From Tardiphaga sp. (GTDB taxonomy: Bacteria; Pseudomonadota; Alphaproteobacteria; Rhizobiales; Xanthobacteraceae): a DNA stretch of 5,410 bases. This document shows positions 1 through 5,391 of this stretch, piece by piece. Position numbers and translations under genes: made by a program. Under the pieces are notes generated by a model. The model saw only the letters and a list, made by a program, of their open reading frames with translations. It was not told the DNA's origin and did not search any database. The stretch's first letter is position 1. Every line of letters begins with the position of its first letter. The stretch spans positions 1 to 5,410 of the forward strand of contig JACMOT010000080.1 of NCBI GenBank assembly GCA_014377915.1, in the 5' to 3' direction.

Positions 1-236
1 GACCCGGGCCCCATGACCAGCTGCGAGAACGCCAGCCCGACCATATACAGCGACACCGTCATCTGCGCGATCGAGATGTCGGCGCCGAAGGTGCGGGCCA
101 GCTCCGGCAGCGCCGGTACCAGCATGTACAGCGAGATCGGCGCGATGCCGGTCATGGCAACGAGCAGCAGCAGCATCACCCGCGATTTGTAATGGTCGAC
201 GGCGTCGAGGACGGCGGCGGGCGGGCTGAAATTCAC
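1..236 (-). CDS. MFS efflux transporter, Bcr/CflA-like (N-terminal fragment, runs off left edge)
   Basis: The first 78 codons of a membrane transporter; the rest lies beyond position 1. I translated it by hand. After a short cytoplasmic N-terminus (VNFSPPAAVLDAVDHYKSR) comes a first membrane helix at about residues 20-43, containing the ISLYMLVPALPEL segment typical of TM1 in the DHA1/Bcr-CflA drug-resistance branch of the major facilitator superfamily. A short loop (ARTFGADIS) and a second helix from about residue 56 follow, reaching the start of the MFS loop 2-3 motif (VMGPG). Family members are inner-membrane proton antiporters exporting drugs or small metabolites; the substrate cannot be read here. 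The start is GTG at 236: no ATG lies in frame just upstream, and the protein begins like relatives. The aminopeptidase gene ends only 19 nt upstream on the same strand, so the two are probably co-transcribed. The Shine-Dalgarno is weak (GAAAGAA about 12 nt upstream), consistent with translational coupling. Family is fairly sure; subfamily moderately so. Confidence 0.85.
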   Translation of the reverse strand, partial: MNFSPPAAVLDAVDHYKSRVMLLLLVAMTGIAPISLYMLVPALPELARTFGADISIAQMTVSLYMVGLAFSQLVMGPG

Positions 237-255
237 CGGATGATAGTTCTTTCGT

Positions 256-2091
256 TCATCGCGGCCGCGGCAGCGGTTCGGTGGCCGTCTCCAGCCAGCC
301 GCGGGTCGTCTCGTCGAGCAATGGTGCGACCTCGCGACGGACGCGGGCGTGATAGTCGTTGATCCAGTTGAGTTCGCGCTGGCTGATGCGGCCGGCATTG
401 ATCAGCCGGCGGTCGATCGGCGCTAGCGTCAGCGTTTCGAATTGGTTCATCGGCTGCTCGGCGCCCTCGATAGGCGCTTCGACCACCAGTTCGAGATTCT
501 CGATGCGGATGCCGAAGGCGCCGGGCTTGTAGTAGCCGGGCTCGTTGGACAGGATCATGCCGCGCTTCAGCGGCGTGGTGCCGAGCTTGGAGATCCGCGC
601 CGGGCCTTCATGCACCGAGAGGTAGCTGCCGACGCCGTGGCCGGTGCCATGCGCGAAATCCAGACCGGCGTGCCACAGGAATTGCCGTGCCAGCGTATCC
701 AGCTGCGCGCCCGAGGTGCCGTCGGGAAACGCGGCGCGGGCAATGGCGATATGACCGCGCAGCACGCGGGTGAAGCGATCGCGCATCTCGTCGGTCGGCT
801 CGCCGATCGCGATGGTCCGCGTCACGTCGGTGGTGCCGTCCTGATATTGCGCGCCGGAGTCGATCAGCAGCAGATCGCCTGGCGCGATGCGGCGGTTGGT
901 CTTGCGGGTGACGCGGTAATGCACGATGGCGCCGTTCGGACCGGTGCCGGCGATGGTCGGAAACGATACGTCCTTCAGCGCGCCGGTATCGCGGCGAAAC
1001 GTCTCCAGCGCCTCGACGGCGTCGATCTCGGTGAGGCCGCCTTTCGGCGCCTCGCGGTCGATCCAGGCCAGAAACCGCGCCAGCGCGACGGCGTCGCGGC
1101 GGTGCGCGGTCTGGGTACCCTTGATCTCAACCGGATTCTTCATTGCCTTCAGCAGTGCGACCGGATCATTGCCGCGCACCGGCTTGCCGCCCGATGCGGT
1201 AATCAGCCGGCTCAGCGCCTCGGCCGCGGTGGCATTGTCCAGCGCGATCGATGCGCCGGTCGCCGCCAGTGCCGCTAGCGTCGTCAGCAACGCCTCCGGC
1301 TCCTTGACGTCGGCACTCGCCTGGAGATGATCCCGCGCACTGTTGGATAGCTTGCGGTGGTCGATGAAGATCGAGGGGCGTCCGTCCCTGGGCACCAGCG
1401 CGTAGGACAGCGGCAGTGGCGTATGCGAGACGTCGGCGCCGCGGATGTTGAAGGTCCAGGCTACCGCGTGGGAATCCGATAGGACCAGCGCATCGACGCG
1501 CAGCCGGGTCAACTCAGCGCGGATCCGGCTGAGCTTGTCGGCCTCCGACTCGCCCGCGTATTCCAGCCCGTGAACCGTGACTTCGCCCAGTGGCGGAGCC
1601 GGCCGCTCGGTCCACACCGCGTCGAGCGGGTTGCTGTCGACCGCCACCAGCTCGGCGCCCGCCTTGATGCAGGCTGCCGCCAGTCGCTCGGCTGCCGCGG
1701 AAGTGTGCAGCCATGGATCAAATCCTAGGCGGTCGCCCGGCTTGAGCTGTTCCGTGAGCCAGTCTTCCGGTGGCGGTTCGATCAGCGATTCCACACGCCA
1801 CGCTTTCACGTCGACCTGTTTGGCGGCCTGCAACGTGTAGCGGCCATCGACGAACACTGCGGCATCATGAGTGAGAACGATCGCCATTCCGGCCGAACCG
1901 GTGAAGCCAGTGATCCACGCAAGCCGCTCGTCGGACGGCGGCACATATTCATTTTGCTGCTGATCGGCGCGGGGAATGACGAATCCCGTCAGTTGCCGGC
2001 GCAGCAATTCCTCGCGGTACGCGGCCAGCCGCGCGGTCAGCGCCACGCCGCCTTCCGGTTCTTCGAACGTCTGGAAATGGGCGTCAAACAT
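256..2091 (-). CDS. Xaa-Pro aminopeptidase (aminopeptidase P, peptidase M24B), 611 aa
   Basis: Cytoplasmic metallo-exopeptidase removing an N-terminal residue that precedes proline; likely a role in peptide turnover. At 611 residues it has the long three-domain layout of eukaryotic XPNPEP1 (about 620 aa), not the roughly 440-residue form of E. coli PepP. Two creatinase-like N-terminal domains (about 15-155 and 170-310, with VIPRADQQQNEY and WITGFTGSAG early) precede the pita-bread catalytic domain (about 320-550) and a C-terminal tail. The dinuclear metal ligands are all visible: D411 (IDSGAQYQDG), D422 (TTDVTRT), H485 (HGTGHGVGSY), E517 (SNEPGYY) and E531 (RIENLELV). Spacing between the two Asp and His matches human XPNPEP1. 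H391 and H494 fit the conserved active-site histidines. Start chosen at 2091: AGGA lies 9 nt upstream and the protein begins MFDAHFQTFEEPE like relatives. An ATG at 2151 would add 20 unconserved residues and has no RBS. No signal peptide is visible. First gene of a probable operon with the downstream transporter. Confidence 0.96.
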   Translation of the reverse strand: MFDAHFQTFEEPEGGVALTARLAAYREELLRRQLTGFVIPRADQQQNEYVPPSDERLAWITGFTGSAGMAIVLTHDAAVFVDGRYTLQAAKQVDVKAWRVESLIEPPPEDWLTEQLKPGDRLGFDPWLHTSAAAERLAAACIKAGAELVAVDSNPLDAVWTERPAPPLGEVTVHGLEYAGESEADKLSRIRAELTRLRVDALVLSDSHAVAWTFNIRGADVSHTPLPLSYALVPRDGRPSIFIDHRKLSNSARDHLQASADVKEPEALLTTLAALAATGASIALDNATAAEALSRLITASGGKPVRGNDPVALLKAMKNPVEIKGTQTAHRRDAVALARFLAWIDREAPKGGLTEIDAVEALETFRRDTGALKDVSFPTIAGTGPNGAIVHYRVTRKTNRRIAPGDLLLIDSGAQYQDGTTDVTRTIAIGEPTDEMRDRFTRVLRGHIAIARAAFPDGTSGAQLDTLARQFLWHAGLDFAHGTGHGVGSYLSVHEGPARISKLGTTPLKRGMILSNEPGYYKPGAFGIRIENLELVVEAPIEGAEQPMNQFETLTLAPIDRRLINAGRISQRELNWINDYHARVRREVAPLLDETTRGWLETATEPLPRPR

Positions 2092-2100
2092 TGTCCGATA

Positions 2101-2104
2101 TCCT
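2101..2104 (-). promoter_or_regulatory. Ribosome binding site of the aminopeptidase gene
   Basis: AGGA on the minus strand, 9 nt before the ATG at 2089-2091. It decides between two in-frame starts: the more upstream ATG at 2149-2151 has no comparable purine-rich element. Confidence 0.7.
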
Positions 2105-2154
2105 AGTTTCACACCGCCGCGGCTGCAATCGAGGGGCAGGGTTGCACGCATTTG

Positions 2155-2167
2155 GCATAACTTATGC
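2155..2167. promoter_or_regulatory. 13-bp perfect palindrome, candidate operator in the divergent intergenic region
   Basis: GCATAA-C-TTATGC is an exact inverted repeat with a one-base centre, lying 63 bp upstream of the aminopeptidase start and 110 bp upstream of the small gene. Its size and symmetry suit a dimeric regulator; the T-N11-A-like spacing would allow a LysR-type protein, but no regulator gene is in the window. The same bases fall inside a sigma-54-like sequence on the plus strand (2153-2168, TGGCAT-N5-ATGCT against TGGCAC-N5-TTGCW), so the two readings compete. Confidence 0.4.
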
Positions 2168-2195
2168 TTGATAATTCTGGTACGCTCACGCGGAT

Positions 2196-2221
2196 GGAAC
2201 GTTTTTGCCTCAGTATTTGTT
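2196..2221 (+). promoter_or_regulatory. Candidate EcfG-type (general stress response) promoter for the small gene
   Basis: GGAAC at 2196-2200, a 17-bp spacer, then TGTT at 2218-2221. The alphaproteobacterial EcfG/SigT/RpoE2 consensus is approximately GGAAC-N16/17-CGTT, so the -35 box is exact, the spacing is right and the -10 differs by one base. Transcription would begin near 2228, giving a leader of about 50 nt before the ATG at 2278. Recognised by eye only; a match of this length can arise by chance. Confidence 0.45.
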
Positions 2222-2264
2222 GCTGACGTAATTGCCTAGCCGTCCAGTGTTTCAACTCAACGAC

Positions 2265-2270
2265 GAGGGG
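2265..2270 (+). promoter_or_regulatory. Ribosome binding site of the 63-aa protein gene
   Basis: GAGGGG ends 7 nt before the ATG at 2278. A clear Shine-Dalgarno at proper spacing, and a main reason for accepting this short gene as real and for its start. Confidence 0.75.
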
Positions 2271-2277
2271 ATACACA

Positions 2278-2469
2278 ATGCCTGCCTTTACGTTTGAGAA
2301 GATTTCCCCGCCGCAGCGTCGCGGCCCAGGTCCCATCCCATCCATCGAAAAGAAGCAACGCGGCGTTATCGTCCAGGTTCTCGGCCGCTTTGTCGAAGCC
2401 CGCGTGCAACGCGCCGAGCGCGTTGAAGAGTCGCGGCGGAATAGCCCCGACAAGACTTCCTCCGACTAG
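2278..2469 (+). CDS. Small basic hypothetical protein, 63 aa
   Basis: No function known to me. The N-terminus MPAFTFEKISPPQRRGPGP is followed by a basic stretch (SIEKKQRG), a hydrophobic-amphipathic segment at about 29-44 (GVIVQVLGRFVEARVQ) that likely forms a helix, and a charged, disordered-looking tail (ERVEESRRNSPDKTSSD). There are no cysteines, signal peptide or full membrane span. I have the impression of similar short proteins beginning MPAFTFEK next to prmA in Bradyrhizobium-type genomes, but could not check this. Evidence for coding is a strong GAGGGG RBS 7 nt upstream, a candidate stress promoter 57 bp upstream, and a gene that fills the gap between divergent and convergent neighbours. 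It is divergent from the aminopeptidase gene (186 bp between starts) and convergent with prmA (4 bp between stops). The overlapping minus-strand frame 2109-2453 has no RBS or recognisable product. Confidence 0.75.
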   Translation: MPAFTFEKISPPQRRGPGPIPSIEKKQRGVIVQVLGRFVEARVQRAERVEESRRNSPDKTSSD

Positions 2470-2473
2470 CTGC

Positions 2474-3406
2474 CTAGCCGGCGCGTTGCATCAGCAGGCT
2501 ACTCCAGCCCTCAATCTGCTGGTGGCGCAGCAACACCAGACCACGCGCGCGATAGGCGACGATGACGCTCATCGCCTGATGCGGCAGCAGACCGGACAGG
2601 ATCACCTGCGCTGAAGGCGCCAGATGCGCCGCCATGGCGGTGGCCATCTGTCGCAACGGATTCGCGAGAATATTGGCCAGGACCAGATCGAACGGGGCGC
2701 GTTCTCCGAAGGCCGCGGCCGAAAATCCGGTGGCGCAGATTGATTCCACCAGATTGCCGACGCCGTTCAGCCGGGCATTGTCGCGCGCCACCAGTGCCGC
2801 CATCGGATCGATGTCACTGGCCAGCACGCGTCGCTTCAGCGCCTTTGCCGCCGCAATGGCCAGAACGCCGGTGCCTGAGCCAAGGTCGAGCACCCGCTTA
2901 GGCTTTCGCGAGCGCAGCACCTGATCCAGCAACAGCAGGCAGCCGCGTGTGGTGCCATGATGCCCGGTGCCGAACGCCAGTGCCGCCTCGATCTCGATGC
3001 CAAGCTTGTTCAACGGCACGCTGGCGCGGTCATGGGCGCCGTGGACGATGAAGCGCCCGGCGCGCACCGGCACCAGGCCTTGCAGGCTTTCTGCCACCCA
3101 ATCCTTGGCGTCGACGACGTCGAACGCGATGCTTTCGGCCACCGCCTCGCTGGAGGCCAGTCCGACCAGATTGCGAATCGACGCCTGGTCCGGCGGATCT
3201 GCGAAGTGAATGCTGACATCCCAGCGGCCGTCGGGGCGCTCGAAGGCGGCGATCGCAGCCTGGCCCTCCTCAAAACTCTCATTGAGCAGATCGACCACCC
3301 GCTTGGCGCCGGGTTCGTCGCCAATGGCGAACAGCGCACGGGCAGTAGAGGGCGTGATCATGGCGGTCATGGCGGATCCGGCGGGTGCGTGGGATGCTGT
3401 GTTCAC
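2474..3406 (-). CDS. prmA: Ribosomal protein L11 methyltransferase PrmA, 310 aa
   Basis: SAM-dependent class I methyltransferase that in characterised bacteria methylates ribosomal protein L11 on its N-terminal amino group and on lysines, acting on free L11 in the cytoplasm. An N-terminal L11-recognition domain (about 20-110) and linker precede the PrmA signature AFGTGHHGTT (144-153). SAM-binding motif I, VLDLGSGTG, is at 172-180, with the acidic post-motif residue in LASDIDP (D198/D200), and motif IV NILANPL is at 245-251. Length is near the family norm (about 290-310). The start is uncertain. GTG at 3406 gives MNTASHAPAG, resembling what I recall of relatives, but has no good Shine-Dalgarno. 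ATGs at 3370 and 3361 would shorten the protein by 12 or 15 residues without touching the conserved domain. The gene appears monocistronic, separated from the upstream oxidoreductase gene by a 237-bp region with a palindromic repeat. It ends 4 bp from the convergent small gene. Confidence 0.95.
   Translation of the reverse strand: MNTASHAPAGSAMTAMITPSTARALFAIGDEPGAKRVVDLLNESFEEGQAAIAAFERPDGRWDVSIHFADPPDQASIRNLVGLASSEAVAESIAFDVVDAKDWVAESLQGLVPVRAGRFIVHGAHDRASVPLNKLGIEIEAALAFGTGHHGTTRGCLLLLDQVLRSRKPKRVLDLGSGTGVLAIAAAKALKRRVLASDIDPMAALVARDNARLNGVGNLVESICATGFSAAAFGERAPFDLVLANILANPLRQMATAMAAHLAPSAQVILSGLLPHQAMSVIVAYRARGLVLLRHQQIEGWSSLLMQRAG
3358..3375. repeat. Perfect 9-bp tandem duplication spanning the alternative prmA starts
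   Basis: TCATGGCGG occurs twice in direct succession (3358-3366 and 3367-3375). Read on the minus strand it encodes AMTAM and yields two in-frame ATGs nine bases apart inside the prmA N-terminus. Slippage here would add or remove three residues without breaking frame. Confidence 0.6.
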
Positions 3407-3476
3407 CGCTTATTCGCTGTTTATGCAAGGGTTTTTCACCGGGATGTAGCGGAGTTGCCCTACAGTTCTGCACGGA

Positions 3477-3512
3477 ATACCCACAGGGTTATCCACAGGG
3501 TTGTCCCAAATC
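3477..3512 (+). promoter_or_regulatory. DnaA-box-like 12-bp periodic array (one perfect DnaA box)
   Basis: Three adjacent 12-bp units: ATACCCACAGGG (3477-3488), TTATCCACAGGG (3489-3500) and TTGTCCCAAATC (3501-3512). The middle unit contains TTATCCACA (3489-3497), identical to the classical DnaA box. The first matches 7 of 9 positions and the third 6 of 9. The array lies 71-106 bp upstream of the prmA GTG and runs up to the palindromic repeat. It could bind DnaA and influence prmA transcription; a replication origin is not suggested, as there is no AT-rich unwinding region or origin-associated gene. Confidence 0.45.
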
Positions 3513-3633
3513 GTCATTCCGGGGCGCGAGCGGCGCCAGCCGCACGCGAACCCGGAATCCCGAGATCGTTGCACGCTGAACATCTCGAGGTTCCGGGTTC
3601 GCTCGCGCTGATGCGCTCGCGCCCCGGAATGAC
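3513..3633. repeat. 121-bp bipartite palindromic intergenic repeat (REP/BIME-like)
   Basis: The outer arms, 3513-3532 (GTCATTCCGGGGCGCGAGCG) and 3614-3633, are perfect 20-bp inverted complements. The inner arms, 3546-3566 and 3582-3602, pair over 21 bp with two mismatches around a 15-nt tip, so the whole element can fold into one long hairpin. Each half is also a hairpin by itself: ATTCCGGG...CCCGGAAT at 3516-3558 and TTCCGGG...CCCGGAA at 3591-3629. That is the architecture of two REP units in opposite orientation. I recall closely similar sequences scattered between genes of Bradyrhizobium, Rhodopseudomonas and Nitrobacter. It begins 10 bp beyond the oxidoreductase stop codon and may serve as an RNA 3'-end stabiliser or weak terminator; no T-run follows. 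It encodes nothing and carries no transposase. Confidence 0.85.
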
Positions 3634-3643
3634 CGTGTAACGC

Positions 3644-5254
3644 CTACCCGACCAGCGCCCGGTGGTCGCGCAGGATCGCTTTGGCGGCATTGTGCCCGGG
3701 CGCGCCGGTGACGCCGCCGCCGGGATGCGCGCCGGAACCGCAATGGTACAAGCCCTTCAGGGGTCCGCGATAATCGGCGTGGCCGAGCATCGGTCGCGCC
3801 GAGAACAGCTGGTTCAGGCTGAGCGCCCCATGAAAGATGTCGCCGCCGAGCAGGCCGAAATCGCGCTCCAGATCGAGCGGCGTCAGGATCTGGCGGCCGA
3901 TCACGCTGTTCCTGAAGCCGGGCGCGTAATTGTCGACGGTGGCGATCATCAGGTCGGCGACCTCGTCGCGGTGGTCGTCCCACGACGCGCCGCCTGGCAA
4001 TACGGGTGCGACATGCTGGCAGAACAGGCTGGCTACATGCTGGCCGGGCGGGCTGAGGGTATCATCCAGCGTCGAGGGGATCAGCAACTCGACCACCGGC
4101 TCGCGGCTCCAGCCGTGCTGTTTCGCATCCGACCAGGCGCGGTCCATATAACCAAGGCTCGGTGCGATAATGATGCCGGCGGTGAGGTGATCGCCGCCGC
4201 CGGGCAGCGCCGTGAACGAGGGCAGGGCGTCCAGCGCGACATTCATACGAAAGGTGCCGGAACCGTTGCGCCAGTTGCCGATGCGCTCGAGGAACGGTTT
4301 TGGCAGCGCGTCCGCCGGCATCAGCCTTGTATAGAGCAGCTTCGGATTGACGTTGGACGCGACGTATTTCGCTCGTACGCTCTTCCCATTGTCGAGGATC
4401 ACACCGGCCACGCGATCGCGCTCGACCAGCACTTCGCGCACGCCATTGCCGGTCTCGATTTGCACGCCGTGGCTGCGCGCGGCGCCCGCCATCGCCTGCG
4501 TGATCGCGCCCATGCCGCCGATCGCGTGACCCCAGACGCCTTTCTTGCCGTTCACCTCGCCGAAGGCATGATGCAACATCACATAGGCGGAGCCCGCGGC
4601 GTAGGGGCTGGCATAGTTGCCGACGATCGCATCGAAGCCGAACAACGCCTTGATCAGTTCACTCTCGAACACATCGTCGAGCATCTCGCCGGCGGAGCAG
4701 GTGAAGAGGTCGAGCAGCGTGCGCTGCTGTTCTAGCGACAGATGATTGAGGATTTTCGCGGTGCCAAGGGCGTTGATCGCCTCGGAAATGCTGCCGAGGC
4801 CGAACCCCTGAACCACGTTCGGCGGTGCGCGCAGCACGAATTGCCGCAATACGTCGGCGATCACTTCGAGTTCGCGGTTGAAGGTTTCGATGCGTCCGGC
4901 GTCGCGCGGGCTGAGCTTCGCCAGCGACTGTTGCGTGCGGCCTTCGCCGGTGAGCAGATGACTGCCGTCCGGCGCTGGCAGGAAATTCTGTGCCTTGCGC
5001 TCGACGATGCGCAGCCCGTGCTGCTCCAGTCTGAGGTCGGCGGCGATCTTCGGGTTGAGCAGGCTGACGGTGTAGGCTGCCACCGAATTGCGAAAGCCGG
5101 GATGGAATTCCTCGGTCACGGCCGCCCCGCCGACCACTTGGCGACGCTCCACCACTTTGACGCGAAGCCCGCTGATGGCGAGATAGGCCGCGCAGGTCAG
5201 CCCGTTATGGCCGGCGCCGATGATCAAGACGTCGATGTCGGAGCTGTCAGACAT
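3644..5254 (-). CDS. FAD-dependent oxidoreductase, PYROXD2/phytoene-desaturase-like, 536 aa
   Basis: Flavin amine-oxidase/CrtI superfamily protein, closest in my reading to bacterial relatives of PYROXD2; the substrate is unknown. The N-terminal dinucleotide-binding fold is intact: VLIIGAGHNG (9-18), glutamate E36 for the ribose at the end of the second strand (KVVER), and the following VGGAAVTEEFHPGF (41-54) typical of this clade. A second nucleotide-associated stretch, GGMGAITQAMA, lies at 246-256. The C-terminal FAD-closing motif GLYHCGSGAHPGGGVTGAPG is at 501-520. The middle region (about 110-440) would form the substrate domain. There is no signal peptide or membrane span. The start is well fixed: the codon immediately before the ATG at 5254 is an in-frame TGA. 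No clear Shine-Dalgarno precedes it. It has no carotenoid (crtB/crtE) neighbours in view, arguing against a pigment role. Appears to be a single-gene unit with its own promoter upstream and a palindromic repeat just after its stop. Confidence 0.93.
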   Translation of the reverse strand: MSDSSDIDVLIIGAGHNGLTCAAYLAISGLRVKVVERRQVVGGAAVTEEFHPGFRNSVAAYTVSLLNPKIAADLRLEQHGLRIVERKAQNFLPAPDGSHLLTGEGRTQQSLAKLSPRDAGRIETFNRELEVIADVLRQFVLRAPPNVVQGFGLGSISEAINALGTAKILNHLSLEQQRTLLDLFTCSAGEMLDDVFESELIKALFGFDAIVGNYASPYAAGSAYVMLHHAFGEVNGKKGVWGHAIGGMGAITQAMAGAARSHGVQIETGNGVREVLVERDRVAGVILDNGKSVRAKYVASNVNPKLLYTRLMPADALPKPFLERIGNWRNGSGTFRMNVALDALPSFTALPGGGDHLTAGIIIAPSLGYMDRAWSDAKQHGWSREPVVELLIPSTLDDTLSPPGQHVASLFCQHVAPVLPGGASWDDHRDEVADLMIATVDNYAPGFRNSVIGRQILTPLDLERDFGLLGGDIFHGALSLNQLFSARPMLGHADYRGPLKGLYHCGSGAHPGGGVTGAPGHNAAKAILRDHRALVG

Positions 5255-5290
5255 TCAAGAGAGACTTCATCAAAGGTTCATCCAGCGGTC

Positions 5291-5319
5291 TTTATCGAAG
5301 ACGTCGGCGACCGGCACAA
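5291..5319 (-). promoter_or_regulatory. Candidate housekeeping promoter of the oxidoreductase gene
   Basis: On the minus strand TTGTGC (5314-5319) and GATAAA (5291-5296) are separated by exactly 17 bp. They match the -35 consensus at 3 of 6 positions and the -10 at 4 of 6. Initiation near 5284 would leave a leader of about 30 nt. Plausible by position, weak by sequence. Confidence 0.35.
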
Positions 5320-5391
5320 GACCTTAGCCCTTAATTGTGGCTCCATCGCCAGCCGCATTGCCCGACCCGGTATCCTATGCTCCATTCCGGC

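Noticed and set aside
442..1278. Plus-strand open frame of 278 codons
   Set aside because: Antisense shadow of the aminopeptidase gene; low-complexity, Arg/Ala/Gly-rich translation with no motif.
2101..2129. Aminopeptidase promoter TTGCAG-N17-TAGGAT on the minus strand
   Set aside because: The -10 would coincide with the Shine-Dalgarno, so a transcript from it would lack the RBS that appears to define the start.
2092..2151. N-terminal extension of the aminopeptidase to the ATG at 2151
   Set aside because: The extra 20 residues are unlike the family N-terminus and have no RBS, while ATG 2091 has AGGA at 9 nt.
2109..2453. Minus-strand open frame of 114 codons opposite the small gene
   Set aside because: No RBS and a Cys/Arg/Ser-rich unrecognised product. 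It would run through the promoter region of the aminopeptidase gene, whereas the plus-strand gene here has a strong RBS.
3489..3497. Replication origin suggested by the DnaA box
   Set aside because: Only one perfect box, no AT-rich unwinding segment, and none of the genes usually found at alphaproteobacterial origins.
3513..3633. CRISPR array or insertion sequence
   Set aside because: There is one palindromic unit, not regularly spaced direct repeats, and it contains no transposase frame.
2957..3640. Plus-strand open frame of 227 codons
   Set aside because: Antisense to prmA; its end runs through the intergenic palindrome, which is non-coding.
3662..4735. Long plus-strand open frame of 357 codons
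   Set aside because: It lies entirely antisense to the oxidoreductase gene, whose motifs are unambiguous. The translation is rich in Arg, Ala and His with no recognisable domain, as expected for the mirror frame of a GC-rich gene.
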